This document shows positions 25,501-37,500 of a stretch of DNA of 64,000 nt, piece after piece. The stretch's first letter is position 1; each line of letters opens with the position of its first letter. The position numbers and the translations under genes were made by a program. The notes under the pieces were generated by a model, which did no database searches, was not told where the DNA came from, and saw nothing but the letters and a program-made list of their open reading frames with translations. The DNA lies in NCBI GenBank assembly GCA_947652115.1, contig OX393561.1:32584679-32648678 (forward strand), given 5' to 3'. The stretch is from Blastomussa wellsi (Eukaryota > Cnidaria > Anthozoa > Scleractinia > Plerogyridae).

Positions 25501-28500
25501 GAAGAACCAATCACCTTTAGAAAACAAGTCTGCTGCAGACCGAATATCTTCATACTTAAACTTACATGATCGTAAGTGTTTGTTGACATAACGCAAATCA
25601 ACAATCAATCGAGGCTTGCGTGCAGCATTTCTAACTACACCCAAGGGATTGGACACCATTAAGTCCTCCTTCTTAACTTCCGCTATAGCACCAGACAGGA
25701 GTAGCTAAGACACTTCCTGAGATACAAATTCATTATCCTCATTGGCACTGTGATGATTCTTAAAGAATGATTTCTGTGGCAGCGAAATAAAAGGTAAACT
25801 ATAGCCATCCTTGAGCACTTCGAGCACCCATCGGCTAGCTCCAATCTCCCTCCAAAATGCAAGCCTCTCTCTTAGCCTTCCTTTCACAGGGGTGGCAGAT
25901 GCTAACTCAGCTTCATCAGCATTAACAGAATGATCAAACTCAACACTATCCATTTTTCCAGAATAATAATAAACTTCCTCACAATCGATGGGCACAAAAT
26001 CATTGTCAACTTCAGCAACATGAACAGAATGATTAAAACTCAGAACAAACAATATGACCAGAATCATGATTAGCTTCCTCACAAGAGGTGAGCACAAAGT
26101 CGTTATCAACTTCTGCAACATTAACAGAATAATCAGACTCGACACAATTCAATTCAACAGAGAAATCGTCAATTATCTCACCATCGGTAGGCACAAAGTC
26201 ATTGTTGCTGGCTTCCTGAAGATTGTGCCACGCTTCGGGCCCAGTCGGATCCTTTGTTCGCAATTGATGCTCGGCAATCGCGCGCGAAATGGAGTCGTCA
26301 CCGGAGTCGCTAGCAAGCGGCTCAGACGTGTAGCAATCGACGGTGTCCCAGCCATATTTATCGCCTAAACAAATATGTTTATTTCGCTCGATAAGCAAGC
26401 TCTCACCTTCTTGGAGGAGATTATCCCTTTCTTCGTCGTCGCTTGCACTCCTCGCAGCGCTGATTTTATCAAGGACCTTGCGATTCAGCTGATATTGTTT
26501 CCTATTTCCTTCAAACTTAAACTCTGGCTCCGGTTCACTCGGCTTGTCCTGTTTAGCTCGTTTAGCGGCGTCTAGATCGCTTTTCATCTTCTTCAGCTCT
26601 TTTGCGTACTGCTTCTGTTGCTGCAGTAATTCTTTAGCCCAAGCTGGGGGTTCTTCCACAGCAACTTGCTGCTCACGCTCCCGCGCTGCCTCGGTCGTAC
26701 TTTCGTTCCCTGATCGGCTACGAGATTGTCGACCACCAGGGCTGTCATTGTACGGCTCCAGACGCCGAAGAGCTCTTGAACCAGTCGCAGAACTTCTTGA
26801 TCTGCTATCTTTTGGCATAATGGACTTGAAAATTCGGATTCTGTGGTTAAAAAACGCTTAGCACAAAAATAAGGTCGATAATGGCGGACGCAACAAAAAC
26901 AACTGCCCGCCCCACGGTCACGTGACCTATTCCCAGGCTCCATCGGTGTGTGAGAAAAACATTTTCCACTTCTTTCGTTTCACTCAGCCAGTGGAAAATA
27001 ACCCTTTTCTTTGTCTGAAATTCTTTATCATATTGTGAAACAAGGGAAGTAAAGATCAGTAATTGAAACTTGTTTTAATTCTTGTAAACCAACACATATT
27101 TTTAAAGTGCACCTAGCCCCAAAATATTTTTTTCACTAAAATAAACCTTTGCACTTGTTTGAAACGCATTGCACCTTTCCTTTCTCCTTATTACAAAATT
27201 CTGACTATTTATAGCATTCAGAAGTTACGAAAAACTGTGCATCATTTGTTCCACAACCGAGTCATAAGGGGCGTGGGTCTATTCCTGATATGACGTCAAA
27301 AACGGATTTGTATCGCATCACGTCTTTGTAAACATGCATGCAAATCAGTTTGCGACGTCATATCAGGAATACAACCACGCCCTTTATGACTCAGTTGTGG
27401 AACGAATGATGCACAATTTTTCATAACTTTTAAATGCTATAAATAGTCAGAATTTGGTGAAAAGGAGAAGCGACACATGCAATACGTTTCAAACTGGTGC
27501 AAAGGTTTTTTTCAGCGAAAAAAATATTTTGGGGTTAGGTGCACTTTAAGTGATCTCCAGCAATCTTTGGAAGTTGTTTATATTTGGAAAATCTTGAGAA
27601 TTCCTCAGATGATGAAAGGAAAAAGTTTAAGACTTTAAAGCTAAGGTGATGCTTCGAAATCTTTCGAAGTCTTCAGAAGTGTTTCAATTATCACTAAATG
27701 GTAATCTCCAGAAGACTTTGAGTAAACTTTGACCCTTGTAGGCATTAGTCAATTTCAGTTATTACCCCCTTTCCCACAGGACATCTCCAGGGAATTAGAA
27801 TTTTTTTAACTATACAAATGGTACATTAAATTAAGTGTCACTCCCTTTTTAGCCAATCAGAATTCTGAATTTTTCAAATTGTGTTGTAGCTAGAAAAAAA
27901 ACCAAGAATTAAGACCAATATTTTTGGTTTTCACTTTTATTTCAGGTTAAGAGAGTCACTTTTGCAAGTGTTGGTTCAAGAACCAGAGTAAGCAAATAAT
28001 CATGTGTTAAGTTCAGATGTTAGACTGTCATTGTAGAAAACTGGATGATTTGCGAGTTTCACCTAGTGGTAACTGCATAATTATTAATGTTGAAGATTTT
28101 CTTGGCCATTTCAGTACTCTGTAACAGTTCCTTTTAATTTCTAATTAATATGTTTTAGGCCAGTTGTAAGGAATTCTGCAGCACAAGTGGTAAGTTATCT
28201 TTTGAATAATTAAACCTTCTCTGCTAAATGCAAAATCGCAAAATTCTGCAGGATAGCAAATATCTTAAATTTGAACCATGCATTCACATTTCCAGCTAAG
28301 ATAGTTCTGACATCTTTAAAAACACTGAACGTATATAGCAAGTGGGATTCTGTAGAAACATAAATTCAGTTTTTAAAAAATTATTTAACAACATGGCCTG
28401 TAGCCATGCTCAATAAACCGTTAACTAAGACAGTTGAGGGAACAAGCGACGGTTGATAACGAAATCCTGCCTCTTACACGGGATTGAGCCCACTGTTTTT

Positions 28501-31500
28501 GTCTGCCAAGCAATGTGATGAATTTGTTCACGCAAAGTTTTTCATGTCATTTTGCTGTTGTCTTAGTGATATTGTTTAAGTATACTCGGGGACGGATTTT
28601 GAGGGAGGGATCCAGGGGTCCATCCCCTGCCCATACCGGTAATTATGTCCTTATGTCCTTAATTATGCCCAAATGGAGTGAAGCCCAAATGGCCTAACTT
28701 TTTTCAACAGTGGGCCCCTGCTTATCTCAGGGTCTGGATGAGTGCACCCCTCCTTAACTCAATCTGCCATTGATAGTGTCTAATAATGATTTATTGTTAC
28801 ATGTTAGGTGAGTGTCATTTCTAAGCATGACCTACCAGCGAATCAATGGCCTGAGCTGCTTGTTTTCCTTCAGCAACACATCAAGTCAGACCAGCCACTA
28901 CAGAGAGAGGTAAGCCGGTAATTATTTGAAATTTGTTTTTTGTGTTTAAAAACTTTATCCATCGTTATTATTGTTATTGGCTTTGATCTGATGAATTAAG
29001 TCTGTTTTTGTGGTATTTCAGATGGGAATGTTTCTTCTAAGCTCCATAACAGAATCAGCCAATGAACAGCTAAGACCTCACTTCACATCGCTCTTCCAGC
29101 TTTTCTCCAGCACACTAGAAGACCAGGAAAGTAAACTGGTACCATTTTACACTGTAAGGTGAGGTTTGGTGAATAATTTGACTAAGTAAACATTGTAAAC
29201 CTCCCCTCCATGCAAGAGGCACAGAGCCGGGGTGGACTCCATGGGGATGCTTAGCAGAAATTTTGAATATAACCCCAGAAGGGGACCATTCTGGATGTGG
29301 CTCAAGCATTTTTTTTACCCCTAAAGCTTTTTCGACCCCTAAAAGATACCATAAAATTTACATTTACTATATTTCTTCATGTGCAGCCCAAATCGAGACC
29401 TAAAATGACAAGCACCCCAGTCTCTTCATATAGGCATTTCCCCTAGAGGCCTAATGGTTAGTGTGCTGGACTCCAGATGGAATATGTTTTGTTATGTTTC
29501 TTTAATTACACTGGAGTATGTTCATTATGTGTGATTTGTGTTGATTGTAGTCTAAGTATTTTAAGCGCATCTGCAGGTATGATGAATCCCTTGGGGCTAT
29601 ACTAGACTATTTACATGTAAGATTTTGAAAGTTACGCAAGAGCCACACGAAGGCTGCTCTTTAAGCTTTGCTTTTTTGTTTTTTTCACTGCTGTACTTTC
29701 TTTACGTTGATGATGTAAATGCTTGCTGGATCCTGCATCAGTAAACAAGATACCCACCCCCTATGCTGTGTTTGTGTTTGTTAAGATTAGTTACAAAATA
29801 TGTTATAATCGTTTGGGTGATTAGAGTACAAGTGGTATATGGTTGTTATATGCAAATAATAATTTAGAAACAATAGTTTATCTGTAACAGGACCTAAAAA
29901 TGTTCAATGTAAACAATAATTTTTACCTTGTTTTCATTCCTTGCTAGAGCAATGACATGTCTTATTGAATGTGTTGGAACTGAGGAAATTGTAAGTTAAC
30001 AGCCACATGTTTACAAGTGTGTACTGTTTAGTGAAGTGGTATACATATGTTATGAATTTCTTTTTTGTAATTGACGCTTTTATTTTTTGTAATTGACAAA
30101 AAGCCCCTTTGGGGAAGTGGTCAATAAAGCATGTATGTATGTACATCAACCCTTCTCTTTGTCAGAAAATGACCACAAGCTTCATTGTTATGTTTTTGGT
30201 TTCTGTTTTTAGCCTTTAGTCAGGCCACTTATACCAAAAGTTGTAGGATTTATCAGTCAAATCTTAACCATAGACGAGGTGAGTAGTATGTCAACAAGTT
30301 ATAATTAATTTTCGTGACCTGTACATTGTATAATTTACTGCTGAACAACTGACAATTTTTTTTAATAACCTTACATTTTAGTTTGAAAAAGTTTTACCCT
30401 GGATGCACTTAAACCCTGTAAAATAATTATATTTATTTGTTCAAAACTTTTACCCAGGATAAAGCTTGTGATGCAATGGAAATATTTGATGAACTGGTAG
30501 AGTCCGAAGTCAGCATTGTGACTCCACATTTAAAGACGTTGGTTGAGTTCTGTCTTCAGGTTTGTCATGCTTTGTTTTTAAAGGAGCTCCACCGTGGCTT
30601 GTGCATTTTGAAAAATTTACCCTAAATTTTTCAAATTCATGATTTTAAATCCGCTCAATCTTCTCCATCCTTAACCATCCTTGTTCCTGTTTGGTTCAGT
30701 ATCACCTTTTTGGTGTTTTTCTTTCTTAATAAACTATTATTTTTAGGTTTCTTACATTTCAAGGGTAGTTTGGTCCATTGCAAAAAATGACTCAAATTTC
30801 GTGATGTAACTCCTTTAATTAATGACCACAGAATGGCAGTCATGCTGTCACGCTGCTTGATGTGCATAAAACATGATAAAGTAGAGAGTGAAAGTGAAGA
30901 ATGATCATTGCAGTGAATTTCCAATTTAAGCAATTGGAAAGAAGAAGCCAGAAAAAATCAGAGCTTCAACGGGATTCAAACCTGTGACCTCTGCGGATAC
31001 CGGAGGTATTCAAAAAGGTCAAAAAGAGGTCAAAAGTAGAGAGTGTTCAAGCCTTGTGGCCCATCAGGCCAGAGCTTACCTTGGTTTCCTTAACATGAAG
31101 CAGCTATGCTAAGGTAAGGGGGGGAACCCTTAGATGGTCAAGAGCTATGCTTCCCTCCCCCACCCCTCAGCATTAAATTCACTGGTATCCATTTAGTGTG
31201 GTATAAACATGGTTGAAGAGAGGCACTGCAAAAGTAAAGTATCTTGTCCAAGAACGCACCGCAGTGCCCCAGCCAGGGCTCGAACACTGACTGTCCAATC
31301 CTGAGTCCAGCTTGCTAACCATTAGGCATAAGCATTCTAGTTAATTTGTTTTAATTATTTATTTATCTACTTTCAAAAATTTGATTTCAGATTGCCAGCA
31401 AATCGTCGTGCGGAGACAACCTAAGAATTAAAGCTCTTTATTTTGTGAGTTGGCTTGCAAGAATAAAACCCAAGGTGAGTTTAACTTTCAGGGGATGCCC

Positions 31501-34500
31501 TGTGTTTGTTAAAATAACCTAGTTCAGTCATTATCACAAGAAATGGAGGAACTCTTTGACTTTTTGGTTTGTTGCCCCAGTGTTGATCATATGATTTTAC
31601 CATTGAAAGTTTTAATTTTGTAATGTATGCACATGTGAATGCATTGTTTTTAGAAAAGAAAAGGAATAATAATCTCCGGTGAAGGAACTTCACATACTCT
31701 AAAATTAGGAATTTAATTTTCAAATGGGTTTTGATTGTCAGCTCTGCAGTGCAACGTACATATAGGCCTTATAGAGCCTAATTTGAGTTGCTTACTCCAT
31801 TCTCCATTCAAATGTGTTAAAGCTGATTTTTGACAGATCTAGAGCTATTTGTAATGTCAATGCTTGTTTAGGTTTAAAAGACTTCTTCCACTTTTGATTC
31901 TTCATTTTAACAGGCACTGGTGAAGAACAAGCTTCTATTACCAACCTTGTCTGTTGTGTTCCCACTAATGGCATCACCACCAAATGAAGATGATGAGTTT
32001 GATGACGAGGAAGAGGATGATGACATACAAGATGAAACTGAAGCAAGCAGACCTTGTGCAGTAGCATCACAGGTTGTGTAGAACAAGAAATTTGATTAGC
32101 TGTCCAATGTTGTTTGTTATACATTGCTAGTGTCAGTTTAAGGCAAAGTTGCCAATGAATCATTTGCCCATCCAGACATTAATTTTTAAGCCTATGATTG
32201 CAACCATTGTACCTTGTATATGTGACTATGCAAGTGAAAACAATTTATTTGAACAGTACATGTACATGCACTGTTTATTTTGCTGTAACATAGAGCCAAA
32301 TGGCTGCCAATTTTAATTTCTTTCTATCCATTTAAATTAGCCTTTCTAACCTAGTTTTTGAGTGGGGAAATCAAAAGAAAGTTTGCTTTCAAGCAAGGCT
32401 AGAAAGGCTAATTTAAATGCACACAAAATAATTTTAAATTGGTAGCCATTTATGAAATACCAGTGGGTTCATGTGTTCCAACTGTTCAGTCTGTGCATTA
32501 ACTTAAATTTGACTACTATCTGGCCATTCAAATGAATTGGTAATCAAGATAAAAAATTTGACAATGTTGTTGGCTTTTAATATGCATGTTTTCCTTAGGT
32601 TCTAGATATTCTTGCTCTTCATTTTCCACCTGAGTCAGTTATACCGCCTCTGGTAAGTGGACACACTTGAAGGAGTTTTCATACTGAATATACCCAAGGA
32701 ATCAAGTCATGCTCCATTCAGAAAATTGTGTATTTAGATGTGGACTGGTCTAGTATTGACACAATGATTTGTTTAGCCTGTTCCAGGTCAATGTTGGTTA
32801 GTTGGAGAGCAGTGAGAATAGCAGCGAGTAGAAAAAGAACATTACGGGTTTGGGCTAAGGTGAAATCCTAGCCTAGGATTTTTCTAAGGACTAACTAAGA
32901 GTGATGCCTCAAACACCCCAAAATGTGCATAAATTCGTTAATTATATGACGCTATAATCTCTATTTTTATTATATTAAATAGCTCTCAAAAGGGTTCAAA
33001 CCTAGAGCCAGTGGCCCAAACTACTGCAGCTTATCCCAATTTCAGTAGCATTAAGCGGCTAGGAGTATTTCTACTCCTCCTGGATGGGATGCTAGTCCAT
33101 TGCAGGGTTACTCCCACCAGTATTTTGCCGGTACCCATTTATACACCTGGGTGAAGAGAGGCACTGTGAGAGTAACGTGTCTTGCCCAAGAGCACAATGC
33201 AATACCCTTGCCAAGGCGGAGCCCAGTGCCCCAACCACTTGGCCACCGCTCCTTCCACGCAGATAGATCTCAAAAGCCCTCATCTGAGTTTTCAAACATT
33301 TCAATTCATTCTCCCAACATATCTGTAGTGCCTCTATCTATGGTGTGAATGGGTAGTAGTGAATTTAATGATGTGTAGTATATATGAAATAATTCATATT
33401 TGAACTGCGGATATAGATGAAAGTGAAGAATGCTCATCGCAGTTAATTTCCAATTTAAGCAATTGGAAAGAAGCCTGAAAAAAAATCAGGGCTTCAACTA
33501 CACATCATGTCACTCCTCATGAGAAAATATGACTCAATATAAATTGACCTCGCTCCCAATGTGTGGCTTCATAGCTCAGTTGGTAAAGCATCGCACTGGT
33601 ATCGCGGAGGTCACAGATCCCGTTGAAGCCCTGATTTTTTCAGGCTTCTTCTTTCCAATTGCTTAAATTGGAAATTAACTGCGATGATCATTCTTCATTT
33701 TCAGTGAATTTAATGCTGGATGGTAAACTGCAGTGGACTGATATTCCATCCAGGGATGAATAGAAATACCCCTAGTTGCTAATTAAGTGATCAGAAACCG
33801 AGATAAGCTGCAGTGGTATAAACCATTTGGCTTCATACAGATATTTCTTCAATGTAATAAAACTTGAACACATAAACTGTACAAGTGTCTCATAATAATT
33901 ATTTCTTGTTTAATGCCGTGTTTGTGATCTTTCTTTGTGCAGATGCAGTTTGTCCAGCCAGCACTTGCAAGTGAGGACCCCTATAAAAGGAAGGCAGCAC
34001 TAATAGCCCTGGCAGTACTTGCAGAGGGATGTGCTGACTACATCAGAAACAGGTAATAACCAATAACACAAATCAAACAATCTAACAAAACTACTGGAAA
34101 CAAGTAGGGATAGCTTCCTTGATAGCTAGCTTTATCTACAGAATACCTGTTAAATAGTAGCATTGGTGTTAAAGAAAATGGGTCCACGCAGCACTTGTTT
34201 GTAATTCCAAATTTCATTACCCTTCATACGGTACCAGCGGTGTTGTTATCTCGCTTACTTCACTCCCTGTCCCCTCCCAACTCATGTGCTAGTCCACTTC
34301 TAGTGATTTAATTTTAGTGTTTTATCAGGTTAATCGCCTGCACATCTACAGACAGGAAACAATACGATAATTTTATTATACCTTGTGTTCTGTATGACCC
34401 TGAGCATGCACATGTTTTTGTTCACCAGTAAATATAAATAGCTATTGTATTGAAAACCTGTGTTTAAATCTTTATTTGTGTTGTTTGTTTTTAATTTGCA

Positions 34501-37500
34501 ATGCAGATACCTTCAGGCTGTTTTACAGACCATTTGTAGAGGTTTGGATAGCTCATTATTGTAGCTGGGGAAAACAGATCAAGATACTTTCCCACGTCTC
34601 TTGAATTTATTATCAAGACATGTCAGTTATGTTGCCTTGGAATTAGGGCAGTTTTCTTGTGAAAAGGAAAGCATCAGAATGAAGAAAATAGTGAAAACAT
34701 GAGCGAGGGAGAAGAGATGATCAGATGGCTGAGATATCTGAAGAAGTGCCGACACGTCTGCAACGTCCGCAAGCGCTAGCTAAACGAATACCTTCGGGCT
34801 CTGAAAGAGTGTTTCAACAGTTGATCCATGCCAAAACCTGTAGTTACTATGGGCAAGGTTTCACTCGTGCTGTTAAAAGATACGACACATTTTGGACAGT
34901 CAACCAATCAGAACTAAAAGCAAATAAATGTAGCCGGCACAAAATGCTGAAAAACGTTCATGAGTGAGTCAGGATCTGATTGGTTGAGAAAGTGTCGCAA
35001 GTTTTTTAAACCAATCATATGGCGTCGTAATATATCACCAAAGCAAACATGAACTAATTTTGGCATTCCAGTGAAACCCTGCACTGTGGATAAGTTAGTA
35101 ACTGACTGATGTGGTTTAAACATTTCAACATTAATTGTAACGTGGAATTTTCCGTACTTTCAAGGGTGATCATTGTCTGATTAATCCTTGTAAAGTTGAT
35201 ACATTCTTAAGTACCCGGTAGGCAGAAAAAGAGAAAAATTTAGAGAGTGTTTGGAAATCATGACAAAATTTATTTCTCGATAAAAATTAGTTCAATTTTG
35301 TCTTGTGTTTAACAATGTTTTGATGTTATTAACTAAAGGTCTTTTAGATGAAAACTCTTTGGTTCAGAATGCTGCTCTGTTTGCATTGGGCCAATACTCT
35401 GAGTATTTGCAGGTGATGTACTTTGTTCTTGAAGTAATTTGCCGTGAAAAGATGAACTTTTGTTTCTCTCACAATGGAGTCACTTGATTGTCATTTTGAC
35501 TACTGCACTGCTAATCTTCATCAGGCAACGAGGTCGATTGTCTATGTTTCACTATCTGTAGCATCTTGGTTTGCTGCTGTTGGTGCATTTCAATCCCCCA
35601 CAAGATGTTGTTCCCTTCCCCGTGCTTCATCATTAATAATTGTTACTTCAGAGGTGTCCCTTTAATTCACCGTATCTCAGTTTTGAATAGGCCACGTTCA
35701 ATATATCACAATTCAAACATAGCACTGAGATTTTCTGGTTAAAACTTCTTCATTTGGTTTTGCTTTCTTTGTATCAAGTTTCTTGTAGGAATTAATACAC
35801 AAAGGAATATTTCAAAAGTTTAATTTTTATACTAAAAGCCTCAGTCGCATCAGAATTTTGATATGTCGAATGTGGGCTATTACCTTTTACCACATCACTC
35901 TTTATTGACTTGCATATTTCTACTTTGTTCCTTTTTAGCCAGATATCAGTAAATACAGTGCAGATATCCTTCCACTTTTGTTTGAACGACTTGTAAATAC
36001 TTCAGAAAATGGACGAAGTTCAGCTAGCATAACAAGGACTTATTATGCATTAGAAACTTTCTGTGAAAATTTAGGTAATGTATTTTGTTACAACTGAGTT
36101 TTAACATTTAATTTAATAACTCTTAGAAATTTTTTTAAGCTACTGAAATAAAATGGTATAACTATTGATGTAGTAAAAACTATTAATATCAATGATCAAA
36201 TAGTCTTTTATTAAAAGCCAACTATGGTGTATCTGTTTGGTGGTGTTTGGTGTACCTGAGTTTTGATTGGTTAACAGACAGTGCTTTTTAAGTGAATATG
36301 CCATTTGTTATGAATATTGTAGGTGAAAGCATCAGCAAGAACAGCTGGGGAGCTTGAATATTGCAATTCTTTGGGTGTTTTAATAAAATTATTCCACTCA
36401 TGCTTGTTGGATATAAGTCAGTTATAGCCAAAGCTATGTACCTTCTTGGCTATCAAACCTTTCAAATCTAACATACTCTCATGGAATAATATTTGTTAAC
36501 AAATAACCACAGACTTCCTTACGTTAGCTTAGCATGTTTTAAAGTTAAAGAGTTTATCATTAATAAGTGAATCAATGCCCTACCAGCAGCAGTTTTAGTT
36601 TGCAAATTCCCAATGATATAAATTGATCAATTGCTCCTTCTTACAGTAACCTTTTTTCCAGGAGAGGGAATCCTTCCTTATTTACCAACATTGATGGAAA
36701 AATTGCTTCTTGCTTTGTCACCTAGCACAGTAAGTTGATATAAAATTAAAATAATTTGACAAGCCTGGATGTTGAGCTCTTTATTCACTCTTATTTATAC
36801 TTGACTGGTATGTTTTTTTCATTGAATCATAGTTTTTGGAACAGTTCACAACCCTTATTAATGAAATTTGCAAATTGTTTTGTACAGACTACTCAAATGA
36901 AAGAATTGGCTATCAGTGCTATAGGAGCTACAGGTAACATCAGTTCTTAGTTTCGTCAGAAACACTGATCTTCATGCTATAGCTACACAGGCATCGTACA
37001 GGTCCTGGAAAATCCTGGAAAATCCTGGAATTTTATTATGGCATTTTTCAGGACTGGAAAGTCCTGGAAAAAGATTACAGGTCTTGGAAAGTCCTGGAAA
37101 TCTGTTAAACTCAAGAAGTGAATTTTTCTGAACTGAGTTTATAAGAAATGCGAGGCTTACAGCAGGGAGCATTCATATTGGGATCTTAGAAGAAAAAGGG
37201 TTTAATGTCAATTTTGGAGTCCAAGAAAATAAGATATGAGTCCTGGGAAAGTCCTGAAAATTGGTCTGTGAAAAGGGTATGAACCCTGGCTACAGTATCT
37301 ATTATTTTGCTAGCCATTCTAGTTTGATTTATTTTGCCACGCTCTCTTCACATTTTACCGCCATTTTACCCATTCATTCTTTGCTCTAATTTACAGCCAG
37401 TGCCGCTAAGGAAGCCATGTTACCATATTTCCCTCAAATAGTCGAATTTATTAAGGTAATTATGATGTTACCAGGGCGATGGTGTCTTAACAAATAGAAT

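Larger units (their letters stand above)
21696..27006 (-). mobile_element. Tyrosine-recombinase retrotransposon (Ngaro/PAT-like DIRS group), 5.3 kb
   Basis: Antisense in IPO4 intron 3. In element orientation the order is A1 (27006-26871), gag-like ORF, reverse transcriptase, RNase H, tyrosine recombinase, B1 (22050-22011), A2 (22010-21875), a 139 bp spacer, B2 (21735-21696). A1 and A2 are identical over 136 bp, and B1 and B2 over 40 bp. This is the split-direct-repeat layout of PAT/Ngaro elements rather than the inverted repeats of DIRS1. No target duplication is seen, as expected for recombinase-mediated insertion. The gag/pol frame shifts once, an in-frame TAG precedes RT, and a one-base shift separates RT from RNase H, while the recombinase frame is open. 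No methyltransferase domain was recognised. Confidence 0.88.

Noticed and set aside
26593..26943. 116-residue minus-strand ORF beginning MEPGNRSRD
   Set aside because: It starts inside split direct repeat A1; the same peptide start occurs in A2 (21947), so it follows from the repeat and not from a separate gene.
33566..33629. Functional tRNA-Thr
   Set aside because: Only 64 nt, incomplete T arm, mispaired anticodon stem, and the same tail occurs at other copies, so it is a SINE head.
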